This document shows positions 19,085-26,970 of a DNA stretch of 64,000 nucleotides, piece after piece (within the stretch, counting starts at the first letter, position 1; every line of letters starts with the position of its first letter). The position numbers were made by a program, and so were the translations under genes. Source of the stretch: Flavivirga eckloniae. GTDB taxonomy: Bacteria; Bacteroidota; Bacteroidia; Flavobacteriales; Flavobacteriaceae. The notes beneath the pieces are model-generated. The model was not told where the DNA came from and did no database searches. It saw only the letters and a list, made by a program, of their open reading frames with translations. Location: contig NZ_CP025791.1 in NCBI RefSeq assembly GCF_002886045.1, forward strand, positions 3,239,001 through 3,303,000, read 5' to 3'.

Positions 19085-19195
19085 ACCCTTCCGTTTTCTG
19101 GTTATTATCGAAATTAAAGACGAGGTGGTTTTATAAAAGAGTTTTTATTGTAATATAAAATCACGAGATAAGATTATACCCGTAAAATAATTAAA

Positions 19196-19235
19196 CAGAT
19201 TGCCACGTCGCTAAAAAGCTCCTCGCAATGACAGA
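19196..19235. repeat. Dispersed intergenic repeat (TTGCCACGTCG...CGCAATGACAGA type)
   Basis: The sequence TTGCCACGTCG, a short spacer, then CCTCGCAATGACAGA looks like a common intergenic repeat of flavobacterial genomes. It lies between two convergent genes. A genome-wide search was not possible here. Confidence 0.45.
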
Positions 19236-19252
19236 AAGGGAATTTTAATTTC

Positions 19253-20254
19253 TTAATCCAACTTCTCAGTTAATTTCTTAAAAACCTTTTTAGGGTTCTT
19301 ACCTTCATATAAAATTTGGTAAACTGCATTAATAATTGGAAGCTGTGTTTTTTTAGCGTTTTTCTCATTGAGCAAATGAGCACTTTTTGTAGCATAATAA
19401 CCTTCGGCAACCATATTCATTTCCATTTGAGCAGATTTTACGGTATAACCTTTACCGATCATATTACCGAACATACGATTTCTGGAAAAAACAGAATAAC
19501 CGGTTACTAACAAATCACCCAAGTAGGCAGAGTTATTAATATTACGCTTCATTTTATGCATTTTCTTAATAAAACGTTTCATTTCGCGTATAGCATTACT
19601 CATTAAAACACTCTGGAAATTATCACCATAACCCAAACCATGAGCAATTCCAGCAGCAATAGCATATATGTTTTTCAACATTACGGCATATTCTACACCT
19701 ATAATGTCATCATTAACTTTAGTTTTTATATAATCGCTAGATAATTTATTCGCGATTGTTTTCGCCTTATCTGTATCCGAACAAGAAATGGTAAGATAAG
19801 ACAGGCGTTCTAAAGCCACCTCCTCAGCATGACAAGGACCTGCTATCACTGCAATATTATCATAAGGAATATTATAAACATCATGAAAATGTTCGCCCAC
19901 TAAAAGCCCAGTTTCGGGCATAATACCTTTCACGGCAGATACAATGGTTTTATTAGAGATATCAATAGTTAACTTTTGTAATTCACCATGAATAAAAGCA
20001 GAAGGGATTACAAAAAATAAAACATCGGCATAGGCTGCTATTTCATTAATATCGTTACTAAGTTTTAGCTGTTCTAAATGAAACTCAACCGAGCTTAAAT
20101 AATTAGGGTTATGTTGTTCTTTTAGCAAATGTTCTTTAGTATAAACGCTTCGCATATACCAGCCAACTTCATCTAAATTTTCGCAAAGCATTTTTACAAT
20201 AGCAGTTGCCCAACTTCCTGCTCCAAAAACCGCATACTTTAAAGGTTTATCCAT
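19253..20254 (-). CDS. gpsA: NAD(P)H-dependent glycerol-3-phosphate dehydrogenase
   Basis: The enzyme reduces dihydroxyacetone phosphate to sn-glycerol-3-phosphate for phospholipid synthesis. The 333-residue protein has the Rossmann motif near its start (KYAVFGAGSWATAIVKML), FFVIPSAFIH, the SAVKGI segment, IAGPCHAEEVA, and the catalytic-lysine region (GVEYAVMLKNIYAIAAGIAHGLGYGDN). ATG at 20254 is preferred over an in-frame TTG three codons upstream. A -7-like element lies 22 bp upstream. Confidence 0.93.
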   Translation of the reverse strand: MDKPLKYAVFGAGSWATAIVKMLCENLDEVGWYMRSVYTKEHLLKEQHNPNYLSSVEFHLEQLKLSNDINEIAAYADVLFFVIPSAFIHGELQKLTIDISNKTIVSAVKGIMPETGLLVGEHFHDVYNIPYDNIAVIAGPCHAEEVALERLSYLTISCSDTDKAKTIANKLSSDYIKTKVNDDIIGVEYAVMLKNIYAIAAGIAHGLGYGDNFQSVLMSNAIREMKRFIKKMHKMKRNINNSAYLGDLLVTGYSVFSRNRMFGNMIGKGYTVKSAQMEMNMVAEGYYATKSAHLLNEKNAKKTQLPIINAVYQILYEGKNPKKVFKKLTEKLD

Positions 20255-20276
20255 AAGTAACAAATCGTTTCAGCCC

Positions 20277-20284
20277 CAAAAATA
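20277..20284 (-). promoter_or_regulatory. Putative -7 promoter element of gpsA
   Basis: On the minus strand TATTTTTG matches TAnnTTTG, 22 bp before the gpsA ATG. Confidence 0.4.
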
Positions 20285-20384
20285 AACAAAATAATGATGA
20301 TTGCTTAATCAAAAAAGATTAAGAAATCGTTTTTTGGCACGCGTTTTGAAAACATGAGAGTATAAACTATAAATACGATTGATT

Positions 20385-21332
20385 ATGAGGACAGTAAAAT
20401 TACTTTTAAGCTTTGCATTAACAACAACATTGTTTACGTCATGCTATACAGAAGTAAATATTGATGAAGAACCAGGAACATCTATATCTATAAATCAATT
20501 ATTAAACTCACATGAGTTATGGTATGTCGATATTAATAAAACTTTAGGGCACGGTGAAATACCATTTTTACAAAGAGCATTTACCATATCTTTTAGAAAC
20601 GGTGTTGTATATGCAAACAATAATATTGTTGGGTTAGGCGATAGCGGTAATGGTTTTGGAATCGATATTGGAGAATATGATGCATACAATATGATTCTTG
20701 ATATTGACCATGATATAGATGGGTTTAGAACTTTTGACGTTTTTCAAATAGACAATAATACTATAGAGCTTTACAATCCAGGAAGTGATACTTCATACTT
20801 TCTTGAAGGTTACCAACGCAGTAATTTTGATTACGATTTAGTGTTCTACGATAACATTCATTACTTCTTACAGGAATATGAAGCTTGGGAAAAGACTTAT
20901 ACAAGCGAACTGGGAGCTATAAATGAATTTGATAATGAAAATTATTTGCAGTTTTTATCTGGAGGAAACGATTCGACATTTAGGAGTTCACAAGATGAAA
21001 ATGGTACTGTAATAGATAACCTTATATGGGATTATACTGGAGTTTATGGTGTTGGAGATGTTAGTAATAATATGCATTTAAAAACTTTAACATTAGATTA
21101 TGATTTCTTCAACAATGAATACTTCGAATTGAGCGTTATAAATGATGGAAAGATAGAGCTATTCCACCCATCATCTGAAACAGTTTATGAGTTTGTAGGA
21201 AGAGGGTATATACAATACCTAAAAAATGGAGATACCAAAGCGAAAGGACAGAGTAAGGTTACAGTTGACAAGAAACGTAAGTTTAGAAAAGACAAAGTAG
21301 ATAACCCAAGAGAAAATACAAGGGTTAAATAA
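20385..21332 (+). CDS. Lipoprotein of unknown function
   Basis: With the ATG at 20385 as start the protein has 315 residues and a clear lipoprotein signal peptide (MRTVKLLLSFALTTTLFTSC, lipobox FTSC). An in-frame TTG at 20379 is less likely. The mature part has two similar halves. Each has Trp/Tyr-rich beta segments and an F-hydrophobic-NNE/D-Y/F-E/I-L motif (YNMILDIDHDIDGFRTFDVFQID and KTLTLDYDFFNNEYFELSVIND), suggesting a repeated lipocalin-like or beta-sandwich fold. The tail is strongly basic. I cannot name a family. A strong terminator follows. Confidence 0.75.
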   Translation: MRTVKLLLSFALTTTLFTSCYTEVNIDEEPGTSISINQLLNSHELWYVDINKTLGHGEIPFLQRAFTISFRNGVVYANNNIVGLGDSGNGFGIDIGEYDAYNMILDIDHDIDGFRTFDVFQIDNNTIELYNPGSDTSYFLEGYQRSNFDYDLVFYDNIHYFLQEYEAWEKTYTSELGAINEFDNENYLQFLSGGNDSTFRSSQDENGTVIDNLIWDYTGVYGVGDVSNNMHLKTLTLDYDFFNNEYFELSVINDGKIELFHPSSETVYEFVGRGYIQYLKNGDTKAKGQSKVTVDKKRKFRKDKVDNPRENTRVK

Positions 21333-21424
21333 ATAAAACAGAGTGAGATTCCACTAATTTAAGTTTGCTTATCTAGCAATAAAAATTAATGATTCACTAA
21401 AATTTTGGTTGGTTATTTAGTTTA

Positions 21425-21467
21425 GAAACCGTTTAAAGAATTATTCTTTGAGCGGTTTCTTTTTTTC
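21425..21467 (+). terminator. Rho-independent terminator
   Basis: GAAACCGTTTAAAGA and TCTTTGAGCGGTTTC form a long stem (with G-U pairs) around a short A/T-rich loop (ATTAT), followed by a T-run. It lies about 90 bp after the lipoprotein stop. Confidence 0.85.
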
Positions 21468-21551
21468 TATAATGATAAATATTAATAAAGTATGTGACCT
21501 TATAATTTTTTGGTGTCTAACACATTAAACCCTCAAAAATTATAAACACAT

Positions 21552-22037
21552 ATGGGATTATTTTCATTTATGAAAAATGCTGGTGACAAAATATTTGGAA
21601 TTAGCAAAGCGGATGAAGAAGATGCTCTTGAAGTAGCAGTAGAAGAACTTAAATTAGAAAAAGAAGCAGCTATAAAACTTAAGGAAACAATTATAGGTTT
21701 ACAGTTAGAAGTAAAAGATTTAAACATTTTTATTGATGATGATATTGTCCTTGTTACCGGATTAGCGTGCGATCAAGCTACTAAAGAAAAAGTAGTTTTG
21801 ATTGTTGGAAACTCTAAAGGCATAGCTATTGTAGATGATCAAATGACGGTGGAGTATAAAGCCCCAGAAGCACAATTTCGCACGGTAGAAAGAGAAGATA
21901 CTTTAGGAAAAATTGCAAAAGAATTTTATGATGATGCTACGAAGTACTCCATTATTTTTGAGGCCAATAAGCCCATGCTAACAGAACCGGATAAAATTTA
22001 TCCAGGTCAATTATTACGTATCCCAGTCTTGGACTAA
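21552..22037 (+). CDS. kbp: BON and LysM domain protein (Kbp/YgaU type)
   Basis: The 161-residue protein starts MGLFSFMKNAGDKIFG like E. coli Kbp (YgaU). A BON domain follows at about 45-95 (IFIDDDIVLVTGLACDQATKEKVVLIVGNSKGIAIVDD), then a LysM domain at about 108-160 (FRTVEREDTLGKIAKEFYDDATKYSIIFEANKPML). Kbp is a cytoplasmic potassium-binding protein in E. coli; that function is inferred here from domain order only. It stands alone with its own terminator. Confidence 0.87.
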   Translation: MGLFSFMKNAGDKIFGISKADEEDALEVAVEELKLEKEAAIKLKETIIGLQLEVKDLNIFIDDDIVLVTGLACDQATKEKVVLIVGNSKGIAIVDDQMTVEYKAPEAQFRTVEREDTLGKIAKEFYDDATKYSIIFEANKPMLTEPDKIYPGQLLRIPVLD

Positions 22038-22062
22038 GACTAGTTAAATAGCAGATTGCTTA

Positions 22063-22096
22063 AGCCAGCTAAATTAAATTTAGTTGGCTTTTTTAT
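22063..22096 (+). terminator. Rho-independent terminator
   Basis: AGCCAGCTAAATT pairs with AATTTAGTTGGCT, followed by a T-run. It lies between the kbp-like gene and a convergent gene and may serve both. Confidence 0.85.
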
Positions 22097-22119
22097 TTTT
22101 CTTTAAAAACTGAAACCAT

Positions 22120-23163
22120 TTATTTTTTAGGTTCTAACTTTTCAAGTCGTGATTGTAATTCAAGAAACTTTTTGTTTAATAACTCTAATTGTTCGATTTT
22201 CTTAGCCTGCTCCTCTATTGTTTTTTCCTGAGCAATGGTATATAACGTCAATTCTTCAATTTTTTGAAGGAGTTTAGAATCCATTTCACCTAATAAAATA
22301 CCGTTTTCTGCAACTTCTTCTTCACTAGGAATATCTTTTAAGTGTCCCTTTTCTTTTATGTGTTTTTCTACTTCTTTTAATGTAGGCAAGTTGTAATTGC
22401 TTTTAAATACAAAATCTGCCCAGTTAGTATAAACCGCTACTTTTACTTCCTCTGCTGCAATTTTTCCTTGAACACCGAGTTTAAATCCTTTGGTATCTGC
22501 TGTGCCAATTCCAATGTTACCGTTTGATTGAATTCTCATATGTTCATTATTGGATCCTGATGCCAAAATAAGCGACCCTACCGACCACATTTTCATATTA
22601 CCTGAATCTGCATTAAAAGCTCCAATACCAGATATTACAAATTGTGATTCACTACGTACACTACCATTTACATGTAATTTATCTGTAGGTGATGTTGTGC
22701 CAATGCCAACTTTGTTATTTACAATAAAGTGTCCGTTTGTTCTAGCCTCCCATATGTTGCTTAAAGAGCCTTCATCCCAAAGCTTTAAACCATCTGCATC
22801 TTTTTTGATAACAAAGGGTGTAGTGTGGGTCATAGTACTTAAACTGATAATGTCAAAGTTAGAAGATTTAAGATCAAGCCTTGCTGTGGGAGTTGTTGTT
22901 CCAATACCAACATTTCCATTACTATTTATTATCATTCTATCTACAAAATTGGTATGAAAGTAATGATTACTAACAGGATTCCCACCTCCACTATTTTGCC
23001 TTCCATAATAGGAATCAACACCATCCCAGCGAATAATATCTGTAAATAGAGCTGCATAGTCTCCAACTAAACCTTTACTTGAATCTAAATATATTGTATC
23101 AACTTGAGCATCTGTATTATAGCTAATTGCAAATAATAAACTTCCTAAAATAAATTTTTTCAT
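22120..23163 (-). CDS. GIGT-family secreted protein with conserved C-terminal module (copy 1)
   Basis: The 347-residue protein has a Sec signal peptide (MKKFILGSLLFAISYNTDAQ) and three beta-type repeats marked NVGIGTTTPTARLDL, KVGIGTTSPTDKLHV and NIGIGTADTKGFKLGV. The last ~100 residues form a shared module: DFVFKSNYNLPTLKEVEKHI, GHLKDIPS, LLGEMDSKLLQKIEELTLY, then a coiled coil ending in LEKLEPKK. Eight further paralogs lie in this window. It has no T9SS sorting domain. The trimeric-fibre look suggests a surface or filament-associated protein, but no function is established. It is preceded by regulatory array A, which ties it to the secretion locus 3 kb away. Confidence 0.8.
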   Translation of the reverse strand: MKKFILGSLLFAISYNTDAQVDTIYLDSSKGLVGDYAALFTDIIRWDGVDSYYGRQNSGGGNPVSNHYFHTNFVDRMIINSNGNVGIGTTTPTARLDLKSSNFDIISLSTMTHTTPFVIKKDADGLKLWDEGSLSNIWEARTNGHFIVNNKVGIGTTSPTDKLHVNGSVRSESQFVISGIGAFNADSGNMKMWSVGSLILASGSNNEHMRIQSNGNIGIGTADTKGFKLGVQGKIAAEEVKVAVYTNWADFVFKSNYNLPTLKEVEKHIKEKGHLKDIPSEEEVAENGILLGEMDSKLLQKIEELTLYTIAQEKTIEEQAKKIEQLELLNKKFLELQSRLEKLEPKK

Positions 23164-23270
23164 CTTTCGAATTTTAAATTAATATGAGTGTTTGCGTAAT
23201 AATTGAATATAATCTTTAGACAAAGAGTATCACATTCCGAAACAGTATACTGTTCTGATTTTTAATGTTA

Positions 23271-23338
23271 TAAAAATATGGAATACAAATGAAAATTAGC
23301 TAAGGCTATTCCTTAGTATTTATAAGGTTTTCCCTTAG
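23271..23338 (-). promoter_or_regulatory. Regulatory array A: phased CTAAGG/CCTTAG half-sites plus -7 element
   Basis: Four half-sites start at 23300 (CTAAGG), 23311 (CCTTAG), 23322 (ATAAGG) and 23333 (CCTTAG), exactly 11 bp apart and alternating in orientation. On the minus strand a -7-like TATTTTTA (23278-23271) begins 21 bp beyond the promoter-proximal half-site. It controls the GIGT gene ending at 22120, giving a leader of about 100 nt. It fills most of the 306-bp interval with no other gene. Confidence 0.75.
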
Positions 23339-23469
23339 TTTTTAGTGAGTTAACTGAGGTTTAGGAAATGATTAGTACCGAGCCTAGTATTGGTGTATAA
23401 TATAAATGAAATCGTTTCTTTACTATAGAGAAAGAGATGGTTTTAAAATTCAAATTTAAATCGCTATAA

Positions 23470-24207
23470 TTAATCAAATAACTGAATCGTATAATCTAAA
23501 AGTTCTATACCTCCACTTCTTCCATGTCCTGGAATTACAATCTTTAAATCGGGTATTTCTTTTTTAATGTTTTCAACAGTTTTTGACCAATCGGCTGTGT
23601 TTGCATCTTCTAAATTGCCTTTATTTGCTTTTAACGATTTGATTAAACAGCCTCCAAACAATGCTTTCTCATCTGGAATATAACCCACAATATTGTCTAC
23701 GGTATGACCTTCTCCAAAGAATTTCGCGAAAACGGATGCTTTTCCTACTTTGATTTCAGTTTTATTTTCGAAACCATTTTTTGGTAATACTTTTTTGCTG
23801 TCTTGTTTTGTTAATTCGATAGTAGCGTTATTGGCATAGGATTCTATATTGTTATTATGAAATTCCTTTAATCCACCTAAACAATCATTATGAAAGTGTG
23901 TAACTACAATTCCTATGATTTTCTTTTTTTTCTTTTTTTCAATCCAATCTATAAGTTCTTTCGAGGTATCATCATTAGTAGGTGTATCGAAAACTATAGC
24001 CTCATCATCATTGAAGTACACCATGCCATTACAAGCTACGTTTCCAAAATCATTCGTTTTTACATAAGAAATATGTACAAAAACATGGTCGCTTACTTGT
24101 TTGATTTTTAATGTTTCAGATTCAAAGTTATATGGGGCTTGGGCGTTAGATTTAAAACCGATAAAAATAAACGTGGCTACAAATACTATTAAAATTGTTT
24201 TCTTCAT
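23470..24207 (-). CDS. Subclass B1 metallo-beta-lactamase
   Basis: The ATG at 24207 gives a 245-residue protein with a signal peptide (KKTILIVFVATFIFIGFKSNAQ), so it acts in the periplasm. An in-frame upstream start would add 22 residues of non-signal sequence. All zinc ligands of subclass B1 are present: His104, His106 and Asp108 in THFHNDCLGG, His168 in GEGHTVDNIVGY, Cys187 in FGGCLIKS, and His228 in IPGHG. Such enzymes hydrolyse beta-lactams including carbapenems and are often chromosomal in Flavobacteriaceae (BlaB, IND and relatives). No mobile element adjoins it, so it looks intrinsic. The spectrum cannot be read from sequence. Confidence 0.88.
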   Translation of the reverse strand: MKKTILIVFVATFIFIGFKSNAQAPYNFESETLKIKQVSDHVFVHISYVKTNDFGNVACNGMVYFNDDEAIVFDTPTNDDTSKELIDWIEKKKKKKIIGIVVTHFHNDCLGGLKEFHNNNIESYANNATIELTKQDSKKVLPKNGFENKTEIKVGKASVFAKFFGEGHTVDNIVGYIPDEKALFGGCLIKSLKANKGNLEDANTADWSKTVENIKKEIPDLKIVIPGHGRSGGIELLDYTIQLFD

Positions 24208-24296
24208 AAAAGCAGAGATCTTTAAATTATTAAACTTAAACAGGATTAGCTTAAAGTTTATTGTAACTAACACTGTTAAATAAATTTAAAATAATG

Positions 24297-24875
24297 TTAT
24301 TTATAAAAGTTCATTTCATCCAAGTATTCCCAAACAAACTCAGGAAGCATGGGTCTTACATTTTTGCCTGCTTTAATAGAGTTGCGTATTAATGTAGAAG
24401 ATAACTCCATAATTGGAGCATCAATACTGTGTATCTTTTTATGATTATGAAATTGTGTTTCAATCTTGTTTTCAGAAATACGAGGGTATACATAAATATG
24501 ATGATTCTCTAGAATCAGCTCATAATTTTTCCATTTATGAAAGCTCTTTAGGTTGTCTTCTCCCATAATTAAAGAGAATTCATTATCGGGGTATTTTTCT
24601 TCTAAATGTACAAGTGTATTTATGGTATAGTTAGGTTGAGGTAGATTAAACTCAATATCGCATGGTTTAAGCTTGGTATATTCTTTTGTAGCACGATATA
24701 CCATTTCTAAACGTTGGTAATTATCGAGTAAACTTCGTTTTTTTTTAAATGGATTATGTGGGGTTACTACAAACCACACTTGATCTAAATCGCTATATTC
24801 AGCTAAGTGGTTGGCAATAACCATATGCCCGATATGAATAGGATTAAAAGAGCCAAAATATAACCCAACTTTCAT
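24297..24875 (-). CDS. nadD: Nicotinate-nucleotide adenylyltransferase
   Basis: NadD makes deamido-NAD from nicotinate mononucleotide and ATP in NAD synthesis. The 192-residue protein has the nucleotidyltransferase motif GSFNPIHIGHMVIANHL at about 8-24, VTPHNPFKKK, LIMGEDNLKSFHKW, and the SSTLIRNSIKAG motif. gmk lies 10 bp upstream in the same direction, with yicC before it; nadD-gmk-yicC is a common cluster in this group. Confidence 0.93.
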   Translation of the reverse strand: MKVGLYFGSFNPIHIGHMVIANHLAEYSDLDQVWFVVTPHNPFKKKRSLLDNYQRLEMVYRATKEYTKLKPCDIEFNLPQPNYTINTLVHLEEKYPDNEFSLIMGEDNLKSFHKWKNYELILENHHIYVYPRISENKIETQFHNHKKIHSIDAPIMELSSTLIRNSIKAGKNVRPMLPEFVWEYLDEMNFYK

Positions 24876-24885
24876 TTTAATAGGT

Positions 24886-25464
24886 TTAGTGGTTTATAAA
24901 ATCGCGAACCAATTTATGTGCATTTTCAAGGGCATTATCTAAGTTGTCGTTTACAACAATAACATCAAATAAAGGCGCTGTTGCTAATTCTGCTGAAGCT
25001 TTGGCTACGCGCATATTTATTTTGTCTTCGCTTTCCGTTTTACGTTTTTTAAGTCTAATTTTTAACTCATCAATACTTGGAGGTTTTACAAAAATAGCTA
25101 AAGTTTCTTCTGGAAATTTTCGTTTTATTCGTAAGCCACCAGATACATCAATATCAAAAATAACATGTTTTCCCTTAGCCCAAATGCGCTCGACCTCAGT
25201 TTTTAAAGTACCATAAAAATTATCGCGATAGACTTCTTCCCATTCTAAAAATTCATCATTTTTAATTTTAGATTTAAATTCTTTAGCCGATAAAAAGTAA
25301 TAATCTTTTGCGTTTATTTCATTCCCTCGTTTTTCCCGGGAGGTTGCCGATATGGAGAATTCTAAATTTAAATCTTCAATGCCTAATAGGTGTCTTACAA
25401 TGGTTGTTTTTCCAGAACCAGACGGTGCAGAAAATACGATGAGTTTTCCTTTGTTCAATTTCAA
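24886..25464 (-). CDS. gmk: Guanylate kinase
   Basis: Gmk phosphorylates GMP to GDP with ATP. The 192-residue protein shows the P-loop (FSAPSGSGKTTIVRHLL) at about 11-27, the GMP-binding segment (FSISATSREKRGNEINAKDYYFLS), the DIDVSGGLRIK strand, and the lid with RLKKRKTESEDKINMR. It is co-directional with yicC (16 bp gap) and nadD. Confidence 0.95.
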   Translation of the reverse strand: MKLNKGKLIVFSAPSGSGKTTIVRHLLGIEDLNLEFSISATSREKRGNEINAKDYYFLSAKEFKSKIKNDEFLEWEEVYRDNFYGTLKTEVERIWAKGKHVIFDIDVSGGLRIKRKFPEETLAIFVKPPSIDELKIRLKKRKTESEDKINMRVAKASAELATAPLFDVIVVNDNLDNALENAHKLVRDFINH

Positions 25465-25480
25465 TGGATTTTAACGTTTG

Positions 25481-26338
25481 TTACAATACGTTTAATAGTT
25501 GTTCTTTAATTTTTTCGAGCTCGTCTTTCATTTGTACTACCAATTGTTGCATGGGTGCATAATTACTTTTAGAGCCAATAGTATTTATTTCTCTTCCCAT
25601 TTCCTGACTTATAAACCCGAGCTTTTTTCCGTTGGAATCTTTAGAGTTTATACTTTCTATAAAGTAATCTAAGTGGTTTTTTAAACGTACTTTTTCTTCG
25701 GTAATATCAAACTTTTCAATATAATATACCAGCTCTTGTTCAAAGCGATTTTCATCGTATTTCTCCTTTAGTTCCTCAACACCCTTAAGCAGACGTTCGC
25801 GAACAGCTTCAATACGCTCAGGATCTATAGCAATAACTTGTTCTAGTATATTATCAATGGTTGCTACCCGTTTATTGAAATCTTGTTCAAGTACTTTACC
25901 TTCATCTAATCTATGCTCTATTAAGTCGCTTACAGCCGTATTAATCTGCGCTTCAATAGTGTTCCATTCATCCTCATCAATTTCTTCACGAACTGTATTT
26001 AAAGCATCAGGGAAGCGAACAGCCATTTTAAGAAGCTCTATGGCATCACCATCAACAACATTTTTTAGCTGCTCTATATATTGCTTAACAACAGGTGTGT
26101 TTATTTGTGTTGAGGTGTCTTCTGCTGTTGCTTCAACATAAATAGAAAAATCAACCTTCCCACGCACTAATTTCGCGGCAAGAAGCTTTCGAATAGATAA
26201 TTCTTTTTCTCTATAAATAGAAGGCATTCTTGCATTTAAATCTAGGTTTTTGCTATTAAGAGATTTAAGCTCTATTGTTATTTTTTTTGTAGGTAATTGC
26301 AATACAGATTTTCCATAACCTGTCATTGAATATATCAT
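25481..26338 (-). CDS. yicC: YicC family endoribonuclease
   Basis: The 285-residue protein begins with the family signature MIYSMTGYGK and KKITIELKSLNSKNLDLNARMP. It ends with the DUF1732 region (KKLGFISQEMGREINTIGSKSNYAPMQQLVVQMKDELEKIKEQL). YicC proteins have been described as RNases. It is the first gene of the yicC-gmk-nadD operon, with a -7 element upstream. Confidence 0.92.
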   Translation of the reverse strand: MIYSMTGYGKSVLQLPTKKITIELKSLNSKNLDLNARMPSIYREKELSIRKLLAAKLVRGKVDFSIYVEATAEDTSTQINTPVVKQYIEQLKNVVDGDAIELLKMAVRFPDALNTVREEIDEDEWNTIEAQINTAVSDLIEHRLDEGKVLEQDFNKRVATIDNILEQVIAIDPERIEAVRERLLKGVEELKEKYDENRFEQELVYYIEKFDITEEKVRLKNHLDYFIESINSKDSNGKKLGFISQEMGREINTIGSKSNYAPMQQLVVQMKDELEKIKEQLLNVL

Positions 26339-26358
26339 AATGTATGTATTAAGTTCTG

Positions 26359-26366
26359 CAAAGGTA
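26359..26366 (-). promoter_or_regulatory. Putative -7 promoter element of the yicC operon
   Basis: On the minus strand TACCTTTG matches TAnnTTTG, 20 bp before the yicC ATG. Confidence 0.5.
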
Positions 26367-26457
26367 GTTAAAACCTAAAAGGATAGAAAATAGATAACGA
26401 ATGTTAAAGAAATGCTTTAAATATTTGTGCTATTATGTATTGATGTAAAGTTATAAA

Positions 26458-26970
26458 TTACCCGAAGCTTTTTAATAATACAAATGCTTGTAAATAATAT
26501 CTTCCGGTTCTAAAGTTCTTTTTCTTTTCAAAAGAAAGATTGGTGATTTCTCCAAATTTAGTGTCTTGTTCTAATTTATGGATGAGTTTTATTATGGCAT
26601 TAAAATTACCCTCTAAAACGAATTGATAGGTGTTTATTTTAAGATTGTTTTTATGAATGATATGAGGTTCTAAAAAGCTTACAACTTTAAGATTGGTGCT
26701 ATCGGCAAAAACAGTAACGGTTTTTAAAAGGTTGTTTTGTAAGGAACTTCCGTTTATTTGGTACTTATTTAATAGCGAGTCGTAATAAGTTTGCTTTTGT
26801 TTTAAAAGAGATATTTGTTTCGGGGTATTTTCGAATAATACCTCCTGTTGCTTTAAAGCATTATATTCTTTTTTAAGGGCAACTGTTTTAGAAATTGCCA
26901 ATTGGTAGCACAAAACCAGTGCTAACAGAAACCCAGAGAGTAATGCTATGTTTTTAGTCTTGTTAGTCAT
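26458..26970 (-). CDS. PilO/GspM-like inner-membrane protein
   Basis: The 170-residue protein has one N-terminal membrane span (IALLSGFLLALVLCYQLAI), then a coiled-coil stretch (LKKEYNALKQQEVLFENTPKQISLLKQKQTYYD). A C-terminal alpha/beta region follows (LKINTYQFVLEGNFNAIIKLIHKLEQDTKFGEI). That is the PilO/GspM layout: a bitopic assembly-platform protein with a ferredoxin-like periplasmic domain. It overlaps the preceding PilM/N-like gene by 8 bp and is the last gene of the minus-strand machine operon. Confidence 0.7.
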   Translation of the reverse strand: MTNKTKNIALLSGFLLALVLCYQLAISKTVALKKEYNALKQQEVLFENTPKQISLLKQKQTYYDSLLNKYQINGSSLQNNLLKTVTVFADSTNLKVVSFLEPHIIHKNNLKINTYQFVLEGNFNAIIKLIHKLEQDTKFGEITNLSFEKKKNFRTGRYYLQAFVLLKSFG

